Assembly: GCA_900548545.1 (NCBI GenBank)
Contig: URKX01000012.1
Location: forward strand, 1-60,110
DNA from: an uncultured Oscillospiraceae bacterium
GTDB lineage: Bacteria > Bacillota > Clostridia > Oscillospirales > Acutalibacteraceae
DNA: 60,110 nt
Reading direction: 5' to 3'
Shown here piece after piece: positions 25,061-34,156 of the stretch (the stretch's first letter is position 1; each line of letters opens with the position of its first letter). The notes beneath the pieces are model-generated. The model was given only the letters and a program-made list of their open reading frames with translations, did not search any database and had not been told where the DNA came from. The translations under genes were made by a program, and so were the position numbers.

Positions 25061-25104
25061 CCTTTTCGCAAAGTTAAACTCAGAGAGGATTGCTTGCGAA
25101 AAGG
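25061..25104 (+). repeat. 11-bp inverted repeat between binding protein and DUF5107 gene
   Basis: CCTTTTCGCAA (25061-25071) and its exact complement (25094-25104) flank a 22-nt loop in the 272-nt gap after the solute-binding gene. There is no T-run after it. It may protect the upstream mRNA from 3' decay, which would favour a high binding-protein level. The rest of the gap shows nothing else I can name. Confidence 0.5.
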
Positions 25105-25238
25105 ATGCCGCTTCCTTTTGAGGACCGACCGCAAATTTGTTCAGACTGTGGAGGGTGCGGTTCCCCATCCTGGCCAAGGCTTTTGGGGAAAAAGGCGCCC
25201 CGTGGACAGAAACTACCTGTATAGAAAAGAGGTTTGTC

Positions 25239-28200
25239 ATGGAAACAAAAGACCGTGTCGCTTTGTGGCAGGGGGAGGCGGCCATCCCCACCTATGAGCC
25301 GGAACCGGCAGAAAAGCTGCCCATGTTCTACGAGCTGCGCAACTATCAGAACACCAAGGGGGACATTTATCCCCTGGCTGCCACCGAAAAGATCCGCAAT
25401 GAGAAAACTCCCCACACCTACCAGGCGGTCAGCCTGGAAAACCAGTACGTAAAAACCACTGTGTTGCCGGAGCTTGGCGGCCGTGTCTATGAAGGGCTGG
25501 ATAAGACCGACGGTTACGACTTTGTCTACAAAAACCGGGTGATCAAACCTGCCCTGATCGGCCTGTGCGGCCCGTGGGTGTCCGGCGGGATCGAGTTCAA
25601 CTGGCCTCAGCACCACCGCCCTACCACTTACCTGCCGGTGAGCTCCCAGGTGGAAGAGAACCCTGACGGCAGCAAAACCGTGTGGATGGGGGAGATCGAG
25701 CCCAAAGACGGCACCAAGGGCATGGTGGGCATCACCCTCTACCCGGGGCGTTCCTACATCCAGGCCAAAGTGCGCCTTTACAACAAGACTCCGGAAGTGA
25801 AAAACTTCCACTGGTGGGCCAATTTGGCGGTGTCTGTCAACGATGATTACCAGCTGATCTTCCCACCGGATATCGATTACATCACCTTCCACTATAAAAC
25901 CTGCGTTTCCCGGTTCCCTGTGGTTAAAGGGGAGTTTGCCGGGGCGGATTTCGGTTCGGGCCGGGATGTAAGCTGGGTGAAAAACGTCCATGCGCCGGGC
26001 TCCTTCTTCATTTTCAATTCCAACTATGGCTTCATGGCCGGATACGACCACGGCAAGGAGATGGGCACAGTGCACATTGCCGACCGGCACATCTCCCCCG
26101 GGAAGAAGTTCTTCACCTGGGGCAATGGGGAGTTTGGGGATGTGTGGCAGCAAAACCTCACCGATGAGGACGGCCCCTACATTGAGATCATGACTGGTTG
26201 CTATACCGACAACCAGCCGGACTTTACCTGGATGCAGCCCTACGAAACGAAAACCTTTGAACAGTACTGGTACCCCTTGCGGGAGATGCCCTACCTGAAA
26301 AATGCCGGGTTAGAGGGCGCCGTCAGCCTGGACCTCCAGGGAAGCAAGGCGCTGTTGGCCTTCAATGCCACGGCGGATCAGCCTGGGGCCAGGTATGAGC
26401 TGTGGGAGGGGGAAACATTGCTGGCCAGTGGGACCATCCATATCGCCCCAGACCAGCCCTTCCACACAGAAGTGGAGGCGGGCCATCCCCTGGATTGGGA
26501 GAATGTGAAAGCAGTGCTTTACAGCGCCCAGGGGCAGGAGTTGATTTCCTATCAGAAGCAGCCCATGTACTTTGCGGGAAAAGAGCCGCCCCGGGCTCAC
26601 ACGGTTCCCCCGGAACCGGAGGACGTTCCCACTGTGGAGGAACTGTACCTGCACGGGCTGCACATTGAGCAGTACCGCAACCCCACCTTTGACCCGGAGC
26701 GCTATTATTTGGAGGCCCTCCGCCGCGACCCCCTGGACAGCCGCTGCAACCTGGCCATGGGCAAACGGGAGCTTTACCGGAACCGGTACCAAAAAGGGGA
26801 GGAGTATTTCCGCAAGGCTGTTTCCCGGTTGACCATGCGCAACCCCAACCCCTACCAGGGGGAGGCATATTACCAGCTGGGCCGGGCGCTGCGGATGCAA
26901 GGGAATGCCCAAGGGGCGCTGGATGCGTTCCAAAAGGCGGCCTGGGACGGCGCTTGGTATGCCGCCGCCATGGAGGAGTCCGCAGAGGTGGCTTGGAGCC
27001 AGGGCGCTGGCCAAACAGCCTTGGACTATGCAGAAAAGGCCTGGTCCCGCAACGTCTACAGCGAGAAGACCAACTTCCTGCGGGAAGTATTCCTGCGGAA
27101 GCTGGGCCGTCTGGAGGAGGCAGCCGCCCTGTGTGAAACCAGTGTCCGCCGGGACCCGTTGTACAGCGGCCACCTGTGGGAGCAGTACCGGCTCACCGGG
27201 AAAGAATCGCAGCTGGAGGAGCTGGAGCGCCTGATGCGGGGCGACCCCTTTACCTGGCTGGACCTTGTCCGGGATTACATGGATTTGGGCGAGTGGGAAG
27301 AGGCCGCCAACGTGTTGGCTTCCTGCCCGGATGAGTACGCCTTGAAGCACTATTACCAGGCGTATTTGGCAGAAGCAAAAGGCGCCTCTGCCGGGGATAT
27401 CGTTGCCCGGGGGGATGCTTGTGACACTGCGTTTTGCAATCCCAATACCTTCTGGGATGAGCAGGTGCTGCGGCAGGTTTTGGAGAGATCCCAACACGCC
27501 AGCTACTACTTGGGGAACCTGTACTATGCCCACGGCGCCGTGGAAGATGCCTTTGCCTGTTGGGAACAGGCAGCACAAAAAGACCCGAATCTGGCCCCGC
27601 TGCATCGGAACATGGCCCTGGCCTGCTTTGGAAAGTTCGGCGACCGGGCAGGGGCCTTGGCCCACATGGAAAAGGCCTTTGCCTTAGACCCCACCCATCC
27701 TCGGATGCTGTATGAGCTGGTGCTGCTGTACAAAGCCTTGTGCCGCCCCCAGAAAGAGCGCCTTGCCCTGTTGGAGGCTCACAGCGATTTGCTGGAGCAG
27801 CGGGACGACTTGTTTGTGGAGTACATCACCTTGCTCAACAGCCAGGGCCAGGTGGAAAAGGCGATCCAAGCCATGCAGTCCCACAGTTTCCATACTTACG
27901 AGGGCGGAGAGGGCCTGCTGCCCAAGCAGCACTTGCTGTCCTACCTGCTGCTGGGCCGGAAGGCCTGGGAGGCCGGACGCTTGGAGGAGGCCCTGGAACG
28001 GTTCCAGGAGGCCCTGACCTACCCGGAAAACTACCACGAAGGCCGGAAAAACCGGCCCAGAGAATGCCAGGTGTATTGGCACATTGCCCGGGTTCTGGAA
28101 GCCGTGGGCCGTGGGGACGAAGCTGCCCAGTGGGACGAAAAAGGGTTGTACCTGCCCTGCCTGCTGGATGAGAGCGACTATTATAAAGCCATGTCCTTGC

Positions 28201-28508
28201 GGGCCTTGGGCCGGGAACAGGAGGCCCAGGAGTTCCTGTGGGGGATGGTGGAGGAAGCCCAAAAGATCCTGGCCTCCAACCGGCGGTTCGATTATTTTGC
28301 CGCCTTCCCCACCGGGGTGCCGTTCCAGGAGGATATGGAAACCATCCAAACAGTGAAAGCCTATTCTGCCTTGGCCATGGCCTACGGGGGCCTGGGGCAG
28401 CTGTCCCAAATGGAAGAAGCATTGGAAACTCTGCGGCAGTATTCCGTGGATGCCCTGTGGGTGGAACGCATCTGCAAGGAAGCCCGGGAGCAGGCCGCCG
28501 GTAAATAA
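25239..28508 (+). CDS. DUF5107-TPR protein, 1089 aa
   Basis: Residues about 30-330 match DUF5107, a beta-sandwich domain resembling sugar-active enzymes (motifs LPELGGRVYEGLDK, GGIEFNWPQHHRPTTYLPV and VKNFHWWANLAVSV). The remainder is a long series of TPR-like helical repeats (for example NPYQGEAYYQLGRALRMQGN and HRNMALACFGKFGDRAG). ATG at 25239 follows AAGAGG. No signal peptide is seen, so it is likely cytoplasmic. DUF5107-TPR proteins recur in glycan-utilisation loci next to LplB/C importers; their activity is not established. Here it lies between the importer and a GH36-like enzyme. Confidence 0.85.
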   Translation: METKDRVALWQGEAAIPTYEPEPAEKLPMFYELRNYQNTKGDIYPLAATEKIRNEKTPHTYQAVSLENQYVKTTVLPELGGRVYEGLDKTDGYDFVYKNRVIKPALIGLCGPWVSGGIEFNWPQHHRPTTYLPVSSQVEENPDGSKTVWMGEIEPKDGTKGMVGITLYPGRSYIQAKVRLYNKTPEVKNFHWWANLAVSVNDDYQLIFPPDIDYITFHYKTCVSRFPVVKGEFAGADFGSGRDVSWVKNVHAPGSFFIFNSNYGFMAGYDHGKEMGTVHIADRHISPGKKFFTWGNGEFGDVWQQNLTDEDGPYIEIMTGCYTDNQPDFTWMQPYETKTFEQYWYPLREMPYLKNAGLEGAVSLDLQGSKALLAFNATADQPGARYELWEGETLLASGTIHIAPDQPFHTEVEAGHPLDWENVKAVLYSAQGQELISYQKQPMYFAGKEPPRAHTVPPEPEDVPTVEELYLHGLHIEQYRNPTFDPERYYLEALRRDPLDSRCNLAMGKRELYRNRYQKGEEYFRKAVSRLTMRNPNPYQGEAYYQLGRALRMQGNAQGALDAFQKAAWDGAWYAAAMEESAEVAWSQGAGQTALDYAEKAWSRNVYSEKTNFLREVFLRKLGRLEEAAALCETSVRRDPLYSGHLWEQYRLTGKESQLEELERLMRGDPFTWLDLVRDYMDLGEWEEAANVLASCPDEYALKHYYQAYLAEAKGASAGDIVARGDACDTAFCNPNTFWDEQVLRQVLERSQHASYYLGNLYYAHGAVEDAFACWEQAAQKDPNLAPLHRNMALACFGKFGDRAGALAHMEKAFALDPTHPRMLYELVLLYKALCRPQKERLALLEAHSDLLEQRDDLFVEYITLLNSQGQVEKAIQAMQSHSFHTYEGGEGLLPKQHLLSYLLLGRKAWEAGRLEEALERFQEALTYPENYHEGRKNRPRECQVYWHIARVLEAVGRGDEAAQWDEKGLYLPCLLDESDYYKAMSLRALGREQEAQEFLWGMVEEAQKILASNRRFDYFAAFPTGVPFQEDMETIQTVKAYSALAMAYGGLGQLSQMEEALETLRQYSVDALWVERICKEAREQAAGK

Positions 28509-28536
28509 GATCCATCATAAAAGGGAGGAACACACG

Positions 28537-30888
28537 ATGAAATTGGCACAAGACGCCTACTGCAAGCGGGAAGGCAACCGTTTCTTGCTGGGCACCGGCA
28601 AAATGGAAAAACAAGTGGAGCTGACCCAGGATGGCCAGTGGCTGGTTCGCAGTCTGCGCAACAAGCGGACGGGGAAGGAGTACGTCCAAAACGGAGCTGC
28701 CAAGCCCGACGAGTTTTTCGTCACCGTGGACGGGGCGTACTGCTCCGGTTCCAACGGCCCCTGGACCCTGGCAGGCCAGGAGGAGTGCACCGGCCCCCAG
28801 GGGGAGAAGGAGTATAGTTTCACCTTGGAGCACAGCCCCTTGCGGGTGCGCCGCCACTATGTGGTGTATCCTGGTACAGCGGTGATCCAGGAGTGGACCG
28901 AGTATGAAAATATGGGGGAAACTGAGATCACCCTCACCCGTCCTTCCCTCTATGTGGACCGCTATTTGTGGGAGGACCGGGAACACCTCTCCTTCTCTTA
29001 TATGACCGGCGGCGCCAACTTCTCCGGCAGCCAGATTTTAAAAACGGTCCCTTTGACCGAAGGCTTTAATAAGGATTTCAACTCCCAGGCTGACCCGGAA
29101 GTGATCGAAGTGGACGGCCACTGCGGCAACACTTGGCATCCCCGGCTCAATGGCTGCGGCGTGTGGAACGAGTTTTTCATCCTCACCGATGAAGCGGCCA
29201 AAGAGGGTTTTTACATGACCTTCGACTATCAGGGGTGGTGGAAAGCTGGCATGACCAACCGGGACCGGGATACCGCCCTGGTGGGGTGGTGCGAGCTTCT
29301 GGACTACCCGGTGGCCCCTGGGGAAACCGTGAAAATTGCCCCCATGGCCGCGGGCCTCTACGAAGGCGACCTGGATGACCTGGGCAACACCATCGGGGAA
29401 TACATCTACACCTACAAGTGGGATTACACCCGCGACAAATACTTTAACCGCACCAACTTGAGCATCTGGCAGGCCGCCCCCTTGAACGACCGGGTGTTCC
29501 AGATGATCAAAGCCGCCCGGTACATTGGCTACGAGCGGGTTTGGGTGGACGATTTCTGGTTTGACGCCAAGGGCAATTGGGAGCCTGTCTTTGGGGACGA
29601 CTGGAAGGAGTGCAACCGCTACCTCAAAGAGCAGGGGATGATGTTCCGGCTGTGGATGCCCCCTTGGCACGCCGACCGTCTTTCCCAGGTGTGGGTGGAC
29701 CACCCTGACTGGATGCTGGACTTCCACGGCAACTGGTACAACTGGACCATCGATCTGTCAAAAGAGGAGGCATACCAGTGGGTGCTGCGTATGCTGGAAG
29801 AGAAGCAGCAGGAGTTTGGTTCCTATGACTTGCGTGTGGACGGTGACCCCTGTATGCAGTGGAAGAGCGAAACCTTTGACCAGGCGGACCAGGAGGGCAA
29901 CTGGAACAGCACCTTGAAGCAGAGTGAAAATTTCTACCGCCTGTACAAGGAGTTTAAGGAGAACAACCCTGATGCCGGCTTGGACGGCTGCTCTTCCGGC
30001 GGCCATACCTTGGGCATTGAATCCGCCCGCTATACGGACCAGCATCAGATCACCGACGGATGGTGCTTCCACATGGGCGGCTATTGGACTTCCATGATCC
30101 TGCCCATTGACAAACACCAGGGGATGCCCATTGCGGGCACCAGCCGCCGGGGTGGGTGGTTGGCCCCGGAAGAGGATGAGTCCCAGCTGAACTTGTTCAG
30201 TGCCCCCTGTGACGGGATGCAGTATCCGGAGCGGGGCGTCACCCCCGCCGCTTTGGAAACCAAGCGGAAGAATATGGAGCTGTTCTATTGGCTGCGGGAC
30301 CAGGGGGTCTATGGACGGTACATCAAGGTATACCGCCCCGAGCTGGAGCACGGCGACAAGACTTTTGTGATGCAACGCATGACCTGGGATAACGAGAAAG
30401 GCCTGGTGATGATCAGTGCCGATGACCTCAACCCCATGATGGGCCGTTCTGAGCGGGTTTATATCAAAGGCTTGGATCCCGACAAGAAGTATTGGATCGA
30501 CTCCCAGCTGGGGGGGATGGAGCCCGCTGAGAAGACCGGGAGGGAGTGGATGGAAGAGGGCGTGTACCTGAGCTGCGTGAAGCCCGGGGAGTACCTGTTC
30601 ATCAACTTGCCGGGCCGTCCTGGCAAAGGCACCCGTACCGCTCCGCCCAAGGCCCCTGTTTCCCTGCGTGTCAACCCAGGGCGTTGGATGGGCAAGGATG
30701 GCATGGAGCTCCATTGGGAAGCCGGTGACAACGACGCCTCTTACTTCGAAGTGGAGAAAGACGGCGCATTCTACACCAAGATCTCCATTGGCCATTTCTG
30801 TTTTGATGAAGAAGGCACTTCCCAAAGCGCCTACCGCATCCGCGCGGTGGATATGGACGGCAATGCCTCTCCTTGGGTGACCCCTTGA
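28537..30888 (+). CDS. GH36-like alpha-galactosidase-type glycosidase, 783 aa
   Basis: An N-terminal beta-sandwich is followed by a TIM barrel with GH36/GH-D clan features: RVWVDDFWFDAKGNW, FRLWMPPWHAD, DLRVDGDPC (candidate nucleophile Asp near residue 435) and DGCSSGGH (near 484). The GH36 acid/base motif SSGGGRFD is not exact here: SSGGHTLGIESARYTD. The C-terminal 100 residues resemble a fibronectin-III domain. No signal peptide, so it would act on imported sugar. The start at 28537 has GGGAGGA. It is the last gene of the operon before a strong terminator. The clan is confident; the exact substrate is not. Confidence 0.8.
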   Translation: MKLAQDAYCKREGNRFLLGTGKMEKQVELTQDGQWLVRSLRNKRTGKEYVQNGAAKPDEFFVTVDGAYCSGSNGPWTLAGQEECTGPQGEKEYSFTLEHSPLRVRRHYVVYPGTAVIQEWTEYENMGETEITLTRPSLYVDRYLWEDREHLSFSYMTGGANFSGSQILKTVPLTEGFNKDFNSQADPEVIEVDGHCGNTWHPRLNGCGVWNEFFILTDEAAKEGFYMTFDYQGWWKAGMTNRDRDTALVGWCELLDYPVAPGETVKIAPMAAGLYEGDLDDLGNTIGEYIYTYKWDYTRDKYFNRTNLSIWQAAPLNDRVFQMIKAARYIGYERVWVDDFWFDAKGNWEPVFGDDWKECNRYLKEQGMMFRLWMPPWHADRLSQVWVDHPDWMLDFHGNWYNWTIDLSKEEAYQWVLRMLEEKQQEFGSYDLRVDGDPCMQWKSETFDQADQEGNWNSTLKQSENFYRLYKEFKENNPDAGLDGCSSGGHTLGIESARYTDQHQITDGWCFHMGGYWTSMILPIDKHQGMPIAGTSRRGGWLAPEEDESQLNLFSAPCDGMQYPERGVTPAALETKRKNMELFYWLRDQGVYGRYIKVYRPELEHGDKTFVMQRMTWDNEKGLVMISADDLNPMMGRSERVYIKGLDPDKKYWIDSQLGGMEPAEKTGREWMEEGVYLSCVKPGEYLFINLPGRPGKGTRTAPPKAPVSLRVNPGRWMGKDGMELHWEAGDNDASYFEVEKDGAFYTKISIGHFCFDEEGTSQSAYRIRAVDMDGNASPWVTP

Positions 30889-30922
30889 GTATTTCTGATT
30901 TTCCCCCCTAAATCTTTTGAAA

Positions 30923-30961
30923 GGATGCTGTGGCGTGCAAGCGCCGCAGCATCCTTTTTTT
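30923..30961 (+). terminator. Terminator of the carbohydrate operon
   Basis: A 13-bp stem with one G-U pair and a 6-nt loop is followed by T7. Confidence 0.95.
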
Positions 30962-31046
30962 GACAGCAGATGGCTTCTAAATGGGGGATGTTCTTCCGTG
31001 GGGTCCTGGGAGCACTTTTGAAAAAGTGGGTAAAATATCAGATTAT

Positions 31047-31101
31047 TTATAAGAGAAGTCTGCTTTTTTAATAGACGGGAGGCGTGAAGATTTCGTATAA
31101 T
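31047..31101 (+). promoter_or_regulatory. MFS gene promoter with 21-bp-spaced direct repeat
   Basis: TATAAT lies at 31096-31101, with a weak TAGACG at -35. TTATAAGAG (31047) and TTAATAGAC (31068) start exactly 21 bp apart. The esterase promoter at 34070-34123 has the same arrangement, so a common activator is suggested. Confidence 0.5.
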
Positions 31102-31144
31102 ACATTTTGTATTGACTTTTTAATGAACCTTTGGAGGTGCCAAT

Positions 31145-32338
31145 GTGAAAGGGAAAACAGGGGGCCAGCCGGCCCAATTGTGGACGTGGAAATTTATTGT
31201 TTTGATCTTGATCAACCTGACAAACGGCGCGGCGGGGCAGATGACCTTCCCCCTGGTGGCCAGTTTTGCGCTGGACTTGGGGGCGGAGTTGACTTTGGCT
31301 TCGTCCATTGCCGGCATCATGTCCCTGGTGGGGATGTTCATGTCCCCGGTGGCGGGCATGGTTTCCGACCGCATGAACCGTAAGCGGCTGCTGCTCATTA
31401 CAGAGCTTTGCTATGCGGTGTTCCTGCTGGGCCACGCATTTACCAACAGTATCCCGTTCCTCATTTTCCTGCGGGCGGGCACCGGTGTGTTTTTCACCAT
31501 CAACTCTGTGCTCACCACGGCTTACGCCAGTGAGTTTATCCCACGGGACCGCATGGGGGAGGGCTTGGGTTATTTCGGCTTGGTGATGCCCCTGGCCCAG
31601 GCAGTGGGCCCCGCCTTGGGGATTGCCCTGCGGGACGCCATAGGATTTGGCGCTCCCTTTATGGCGGCTGCCCTGTCCTCTGTCATCTCCTTTGTCTGTG
31701 TGCTGGTTCTGCCCTATGACGGCAGCAGCCAGCAGTCCTCTGGAAAAAAGCGCTCCATCAAATTGGGTGACCTGTTCGCCGTGGAATTTTTGAGCCTGAT
31801 GCTTTTGGCTACCCTGTTCAGCTCGGCCAACGGTTTGGCCACTACATACCTGGACATCCTGGCTACTGAGCGGGGCATTACCAATATCTCCCTGTTCTTC
31901 ACCGCCTATGCGGTGGCCCTGGTGTTTACCAAGCCCCTTTCCGGCAAGCTTCAGGATACAAAGGGCCTGTATTTCGTGATGATCCCTGCGGTGGTTTTCG
32001 CCGCTTTGGGCACCTTTATAGTAGGCATTGCCTTCTCTTTGGGAATGATGATTTTGGCCGCTGTGTGCCGTGCCTTTGGCCAGGGGGCTGGCACTCCTTG
32101 CCTCCAGGCTCACACCGTGCGTACGTTGGATGCCTCCCGGGCCGGCGTGGCGGTTTCCACCATTATGATCGGCCAGAACCTGGGCAACGCTTTGGCGCCC
32201 ATTGGCGGCAGCTTCCTGGTAGAGTCCTTCGGGTACGAGGGGATGTTCTGCGGCATGGGCGTGGCCACCTTGGTCATCGGCTGGCTGCTGCTGTTCTGGA
32301 ACTACAAACGGGAAAAGCGCGCCGCTGCCAAGGGCTGA
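31145..32338 (+). CDS. MFS transporter, 397 aa
   Basis: Twelve membrane segments. The loop 2-3 signature is present as GMVSDRMNRKRLLL. The C-terminal half includes GQGAGTPCLQAHTVRTLDASRAG, seen in drug/metabolite MFS exporters of Firmicutes. GTG start at 31145 with GGAGGTG 5 nt upstream. Convergent with the LysR gene and sharing a terminator with it; it may be a LysR target. Substrate unknown. Confidence 0.9.
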   Translation: MKGKTGGQPAQLWTWKFIVLILINLTNGAAGQMTFPLVASFALDLGAELTLASSIAGIMSLVGMFMSPVAGMVSDRMNRKRLLLITELCYAVFLLGHAFTNSIPFLIFLRAGTGVFFTINSVLTTAYASEFIPRDRMGEGLGYFGLVMPLAQAVGPALGIALRDAIGFGAPFMAAALSSVISFVCVLVLPYDGSSQQSSGKKRSIKLGDLFAVEFLSLMLLATLFSSANGLATTYLDILATERGITNISLFFTAYAVALVFTKPLSGKLQDTKGLYFVMIPAVVFAALGTFIVGIAFSLGMMILAAVCRAFGQGAGTPCLQAHTVRTLDASRAGVAVSTIMIGQNLGNALAPIGGSFLVESFGYEGMFCGMGVATLVIGWLLLFWNYKREKRAAAKG

Positions 32339-32375
32339 TCCTGCCTTAGAAACGATCGGTCCGTAAAGTTCCATC

Positions 32376-32411
32376 AAAAAGAGGTTCGGGAGCGTTTCCC
32401 GTGCCTCTTTT
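32376..32411. terminator. Shared bidirectional terminator (MFS and LysR genes)
   Basis: AAAAGAGG and CCTCTTTT form the outer stem, with an inner CGGGA/TCCCG stem. A-run on one side and T-run on the other allow it to serve both convergent genes. Confidence 0.85.
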
Positions 32412-32416
32412 ATGGT

Positions 32417-33310
32417 TTAGTGGATTCCTTCCAGCTGAGATTGCAGCTCCTGTAGGAATTTCTCCGCTGCTTTGGAAAATACCTGGTATTTTTTCCACAC
32501 CACATAGGCTTCTGAAACCATGGGCGGGGAGAAGGGGCGGAAGCAAAGGCTGCTTCCCTGGGTGTTGATCAGCTTGTCAAAGCAAAGGGCGTACCCCAGC
32601 CCCTCGTCCACCAGAAGGGAGGCGTTGTACACCAGGTTGTAAGTGGCAACCACCTCCAGCTTGGAGAGGTCCCGCTTGATCCACTGGGACAGGTGTTGGT
32701 CCTCCTGGCGCTGGTGGGAGATGATCAAGGGCTTGTCCCACAGATCTTCGGGGGAGATGCATTCCTTCCCTGCCAGGGGGGAGTCTTTCCGCATGAGCAC
32801 GCCCCAGGTATCCTGGAGGGGCAGCGGTAAGCAGTGGTACCGGTGGGGGTCCACTGCCCCAAACAGCAGCCCAAAGTCGATGAGTCCCTTCTCCAGCTGT
32901 TCCAGCACGAATTCCGAGTTGCCGCTGGAGATGTGGAAATGGATATCCGGGTGCTGGCTGCGAAGCTGGCGTCCCACCCGGGCAAACAGCCGGACAATCT
33001 CCGTTTCCCCGGCGCCAATGTACACATCCCCCACAATGGCTTCCTCTGAGCAGGAGATCTCTTCTTGGGTGCGTTTGACCAGGGAGAAGATCTCCTCTGC
33101 CCGCTTGCGCAAGATCATCCCCTCATCTGTGAGGGTCACTTTCCGGGAGCCTTTGGTGCCCCGGATGAGCAGCTGTTTCCCCAGTTCCTCCTCTAGGCCC
33201 TTCAGCTGGGTGGAGAGGGTGGGCTGGGAGAGGTGCAGCGATTGTGCCGCCCCGGAGATGCTTTGCTCCCGGGCTACCGCTAAAAAATAGTGTAATACCC
33301 GCAGTTCCAT
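32417..33310 (-). CDS. LysR-family transcriptional regulator, 297 aa
   Basis: An N-terminal winged HTH (MELRVLHYFLAVAREQSISGAAQ, SQPTLSTQLKGLEEELG) is followed by a LysR substrate-binding domain. The translation start at 33310 is the conserved family start; the frame continues upstream only by chance. Its own promoter overlaps a 12-bp inverted repeat (33403-33433), probably its autoregulatory site. Neighbouring MFS, DUF3237 and esterase genes are possible targets. Confidence 0.95.
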   Translation of the reverse strand: MELRVLHYFLAVAREQSISGAAQSLHLSQPTLSTQLKGLEEELGKQLLIRGTKGSRKVTLTDEGMILRKRAEEIFSLVKRTQEEISCSEEAIVGDVYIGAGETEIVRLFARVGRQLRSQHPDIHFHISSGNSEFVLEQLEKGLIDFGLLFGAVDPHRYHCLPLPLQDTWGVLMRKDSPLAGKECISPEDLWDKPLIISHQRQEDQHLSQWIKRDLSKLEVVATYNLVYNASLLVDEGLGYALCFDKLINTQGSSLCFRPFSPPMVSEAYVVWKKYQVFSKAAEKFLQELQSQLEGIH

Positions 33311-33392
33311 AAAGTCACTCGCTTTCCCGGTTTTCCGCTGGCAGCCTGGCCTTTCCAGCAAGGTTGCCCGTGGCGGAGAGGTTATACTACCA

Positions 33393-33433
33393 TTGTAACA
33401 GGAACCCCCATAGGTTTCAACTATGGGGGTTCT
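33393..33433 (-). promoter_or_regulatory. LysR gene promoter inside a 12-bp inverted repeat
   Basis: Minus strand TTGAAA (33421-33416) and TACAAT (33398-33393) are 17 nt apart. GAACCCCCATAG (33403-33414) and its exact complement (33422-33433) flank the -35 box. Confidence 0.7.
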
Positions 33434-33497
33434 CGCTTTATATGTAGTGGCTATTTTTGGCTTCCGGGCAAGATTTAAAAAGGCGTCTGGCAATGGC

Positions 33498-33920
33498 TTA
33501 GTGGGCGATCTCGAAGAAGTAGATATGCAGGCCGTCCTCTTTCATGTGGCCTTCCCCTTCAAATTGGTTGCGGTGGAGATAGGGGGCCAGCAGAGGGCTG
33601 TCGGTGATGAAGGTGGGCACGGTGTGGAAAGGCATGGAGGGGTGAGCGTCCTCCATCCAGCCGTTGTTTTCCACATAGATGTGGGTGCCGTTGCCGGCGC
33701 TGTCCTTGCCGGTGAGCATATACCGGGCGCTCATGTGGCGGATGCCCACGGCGTTGAGCACCTGGGTGTCCACGCCGCAGGGCTCCACAATGCCGCTGAA
33801 GATCTCCCCTTTCACGCTGCCGCCGAAGGGGATCATGCTCACCCCGCCGTTGTCGCTTTTCAGCTGGATGCTTTCCCCGATCATGTCGATCTTGATGTCA
33901 AAAACCAATTTTCTATCCAT
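33498..33920 (-). CDS. DUF3237 family protein, 140 aa
   Basis: A small beta-barrel protein matching DUF3237 across its length (FDIKIDMIGESIQL near the start, GGSVKGEIFSGIVEPCGVDTQ, and ARYMLTGKDSAGNGTHIYVENNG). AGGAGG lies 10 nt before the ATG. The family is uncharacterised and often lies by esterases or sugar genes; an esterase-fold gene is divergent from it here. The function cannot be assigned. Confidence 0.85.
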   Translation of the reverse strand: MDRKLVFDIKIDMIGESIQLKSDNGGVSMIPFGGSVKGEIFSGIVEPCGVDTQVLNAVGIRHMSARYMLTGKDSAGNGTHIYVENNGWMEDAHPSMPFHTVPTFITDSPLLAPYLHRNQFEGEGHMKEDGLHIYFFEIAH

Positions 33921-34069
33921 GGCGAAAGGCCCTCCTAGTATCTAGAGATTTGTCTACAGTATAACACATTTCAAGCGGGGCGCTCCGTTAAAAAGGAGTT
34001 TTCTATTTTTGTTTTTGTTAATTCTCTAAGGCCGCGGGAGGGGGGAGAACGGGGAAAAAGCGTGATTCC

Positions 34070-34123
34070 TTATAGAGAAAGTCCGTTTTTTTATAGAAAA
34101 GCCGGGGTGGGATCCTGGATAAT
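34070..34123 (+). promoter_or_regulatory. Esterase-fold gene promoter with 21-bp-spaced direct repeat
   Basis: TTATAGAGA (34070) and TTATAGAAA (34091) start 21 bp apart, and a -10-like GATAAT (34118-34123) lies 27 bp further. The spacing is the same as in the MFS promoter (21 and 28 bp). The remaining 236-nt gap to DUF3237 holds nothing else recognised. Confidence 0.5.
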
Positions 34124-34156
34124 ATTGAGAAAGACGGTTCCCAGGGAGGTATCAAT

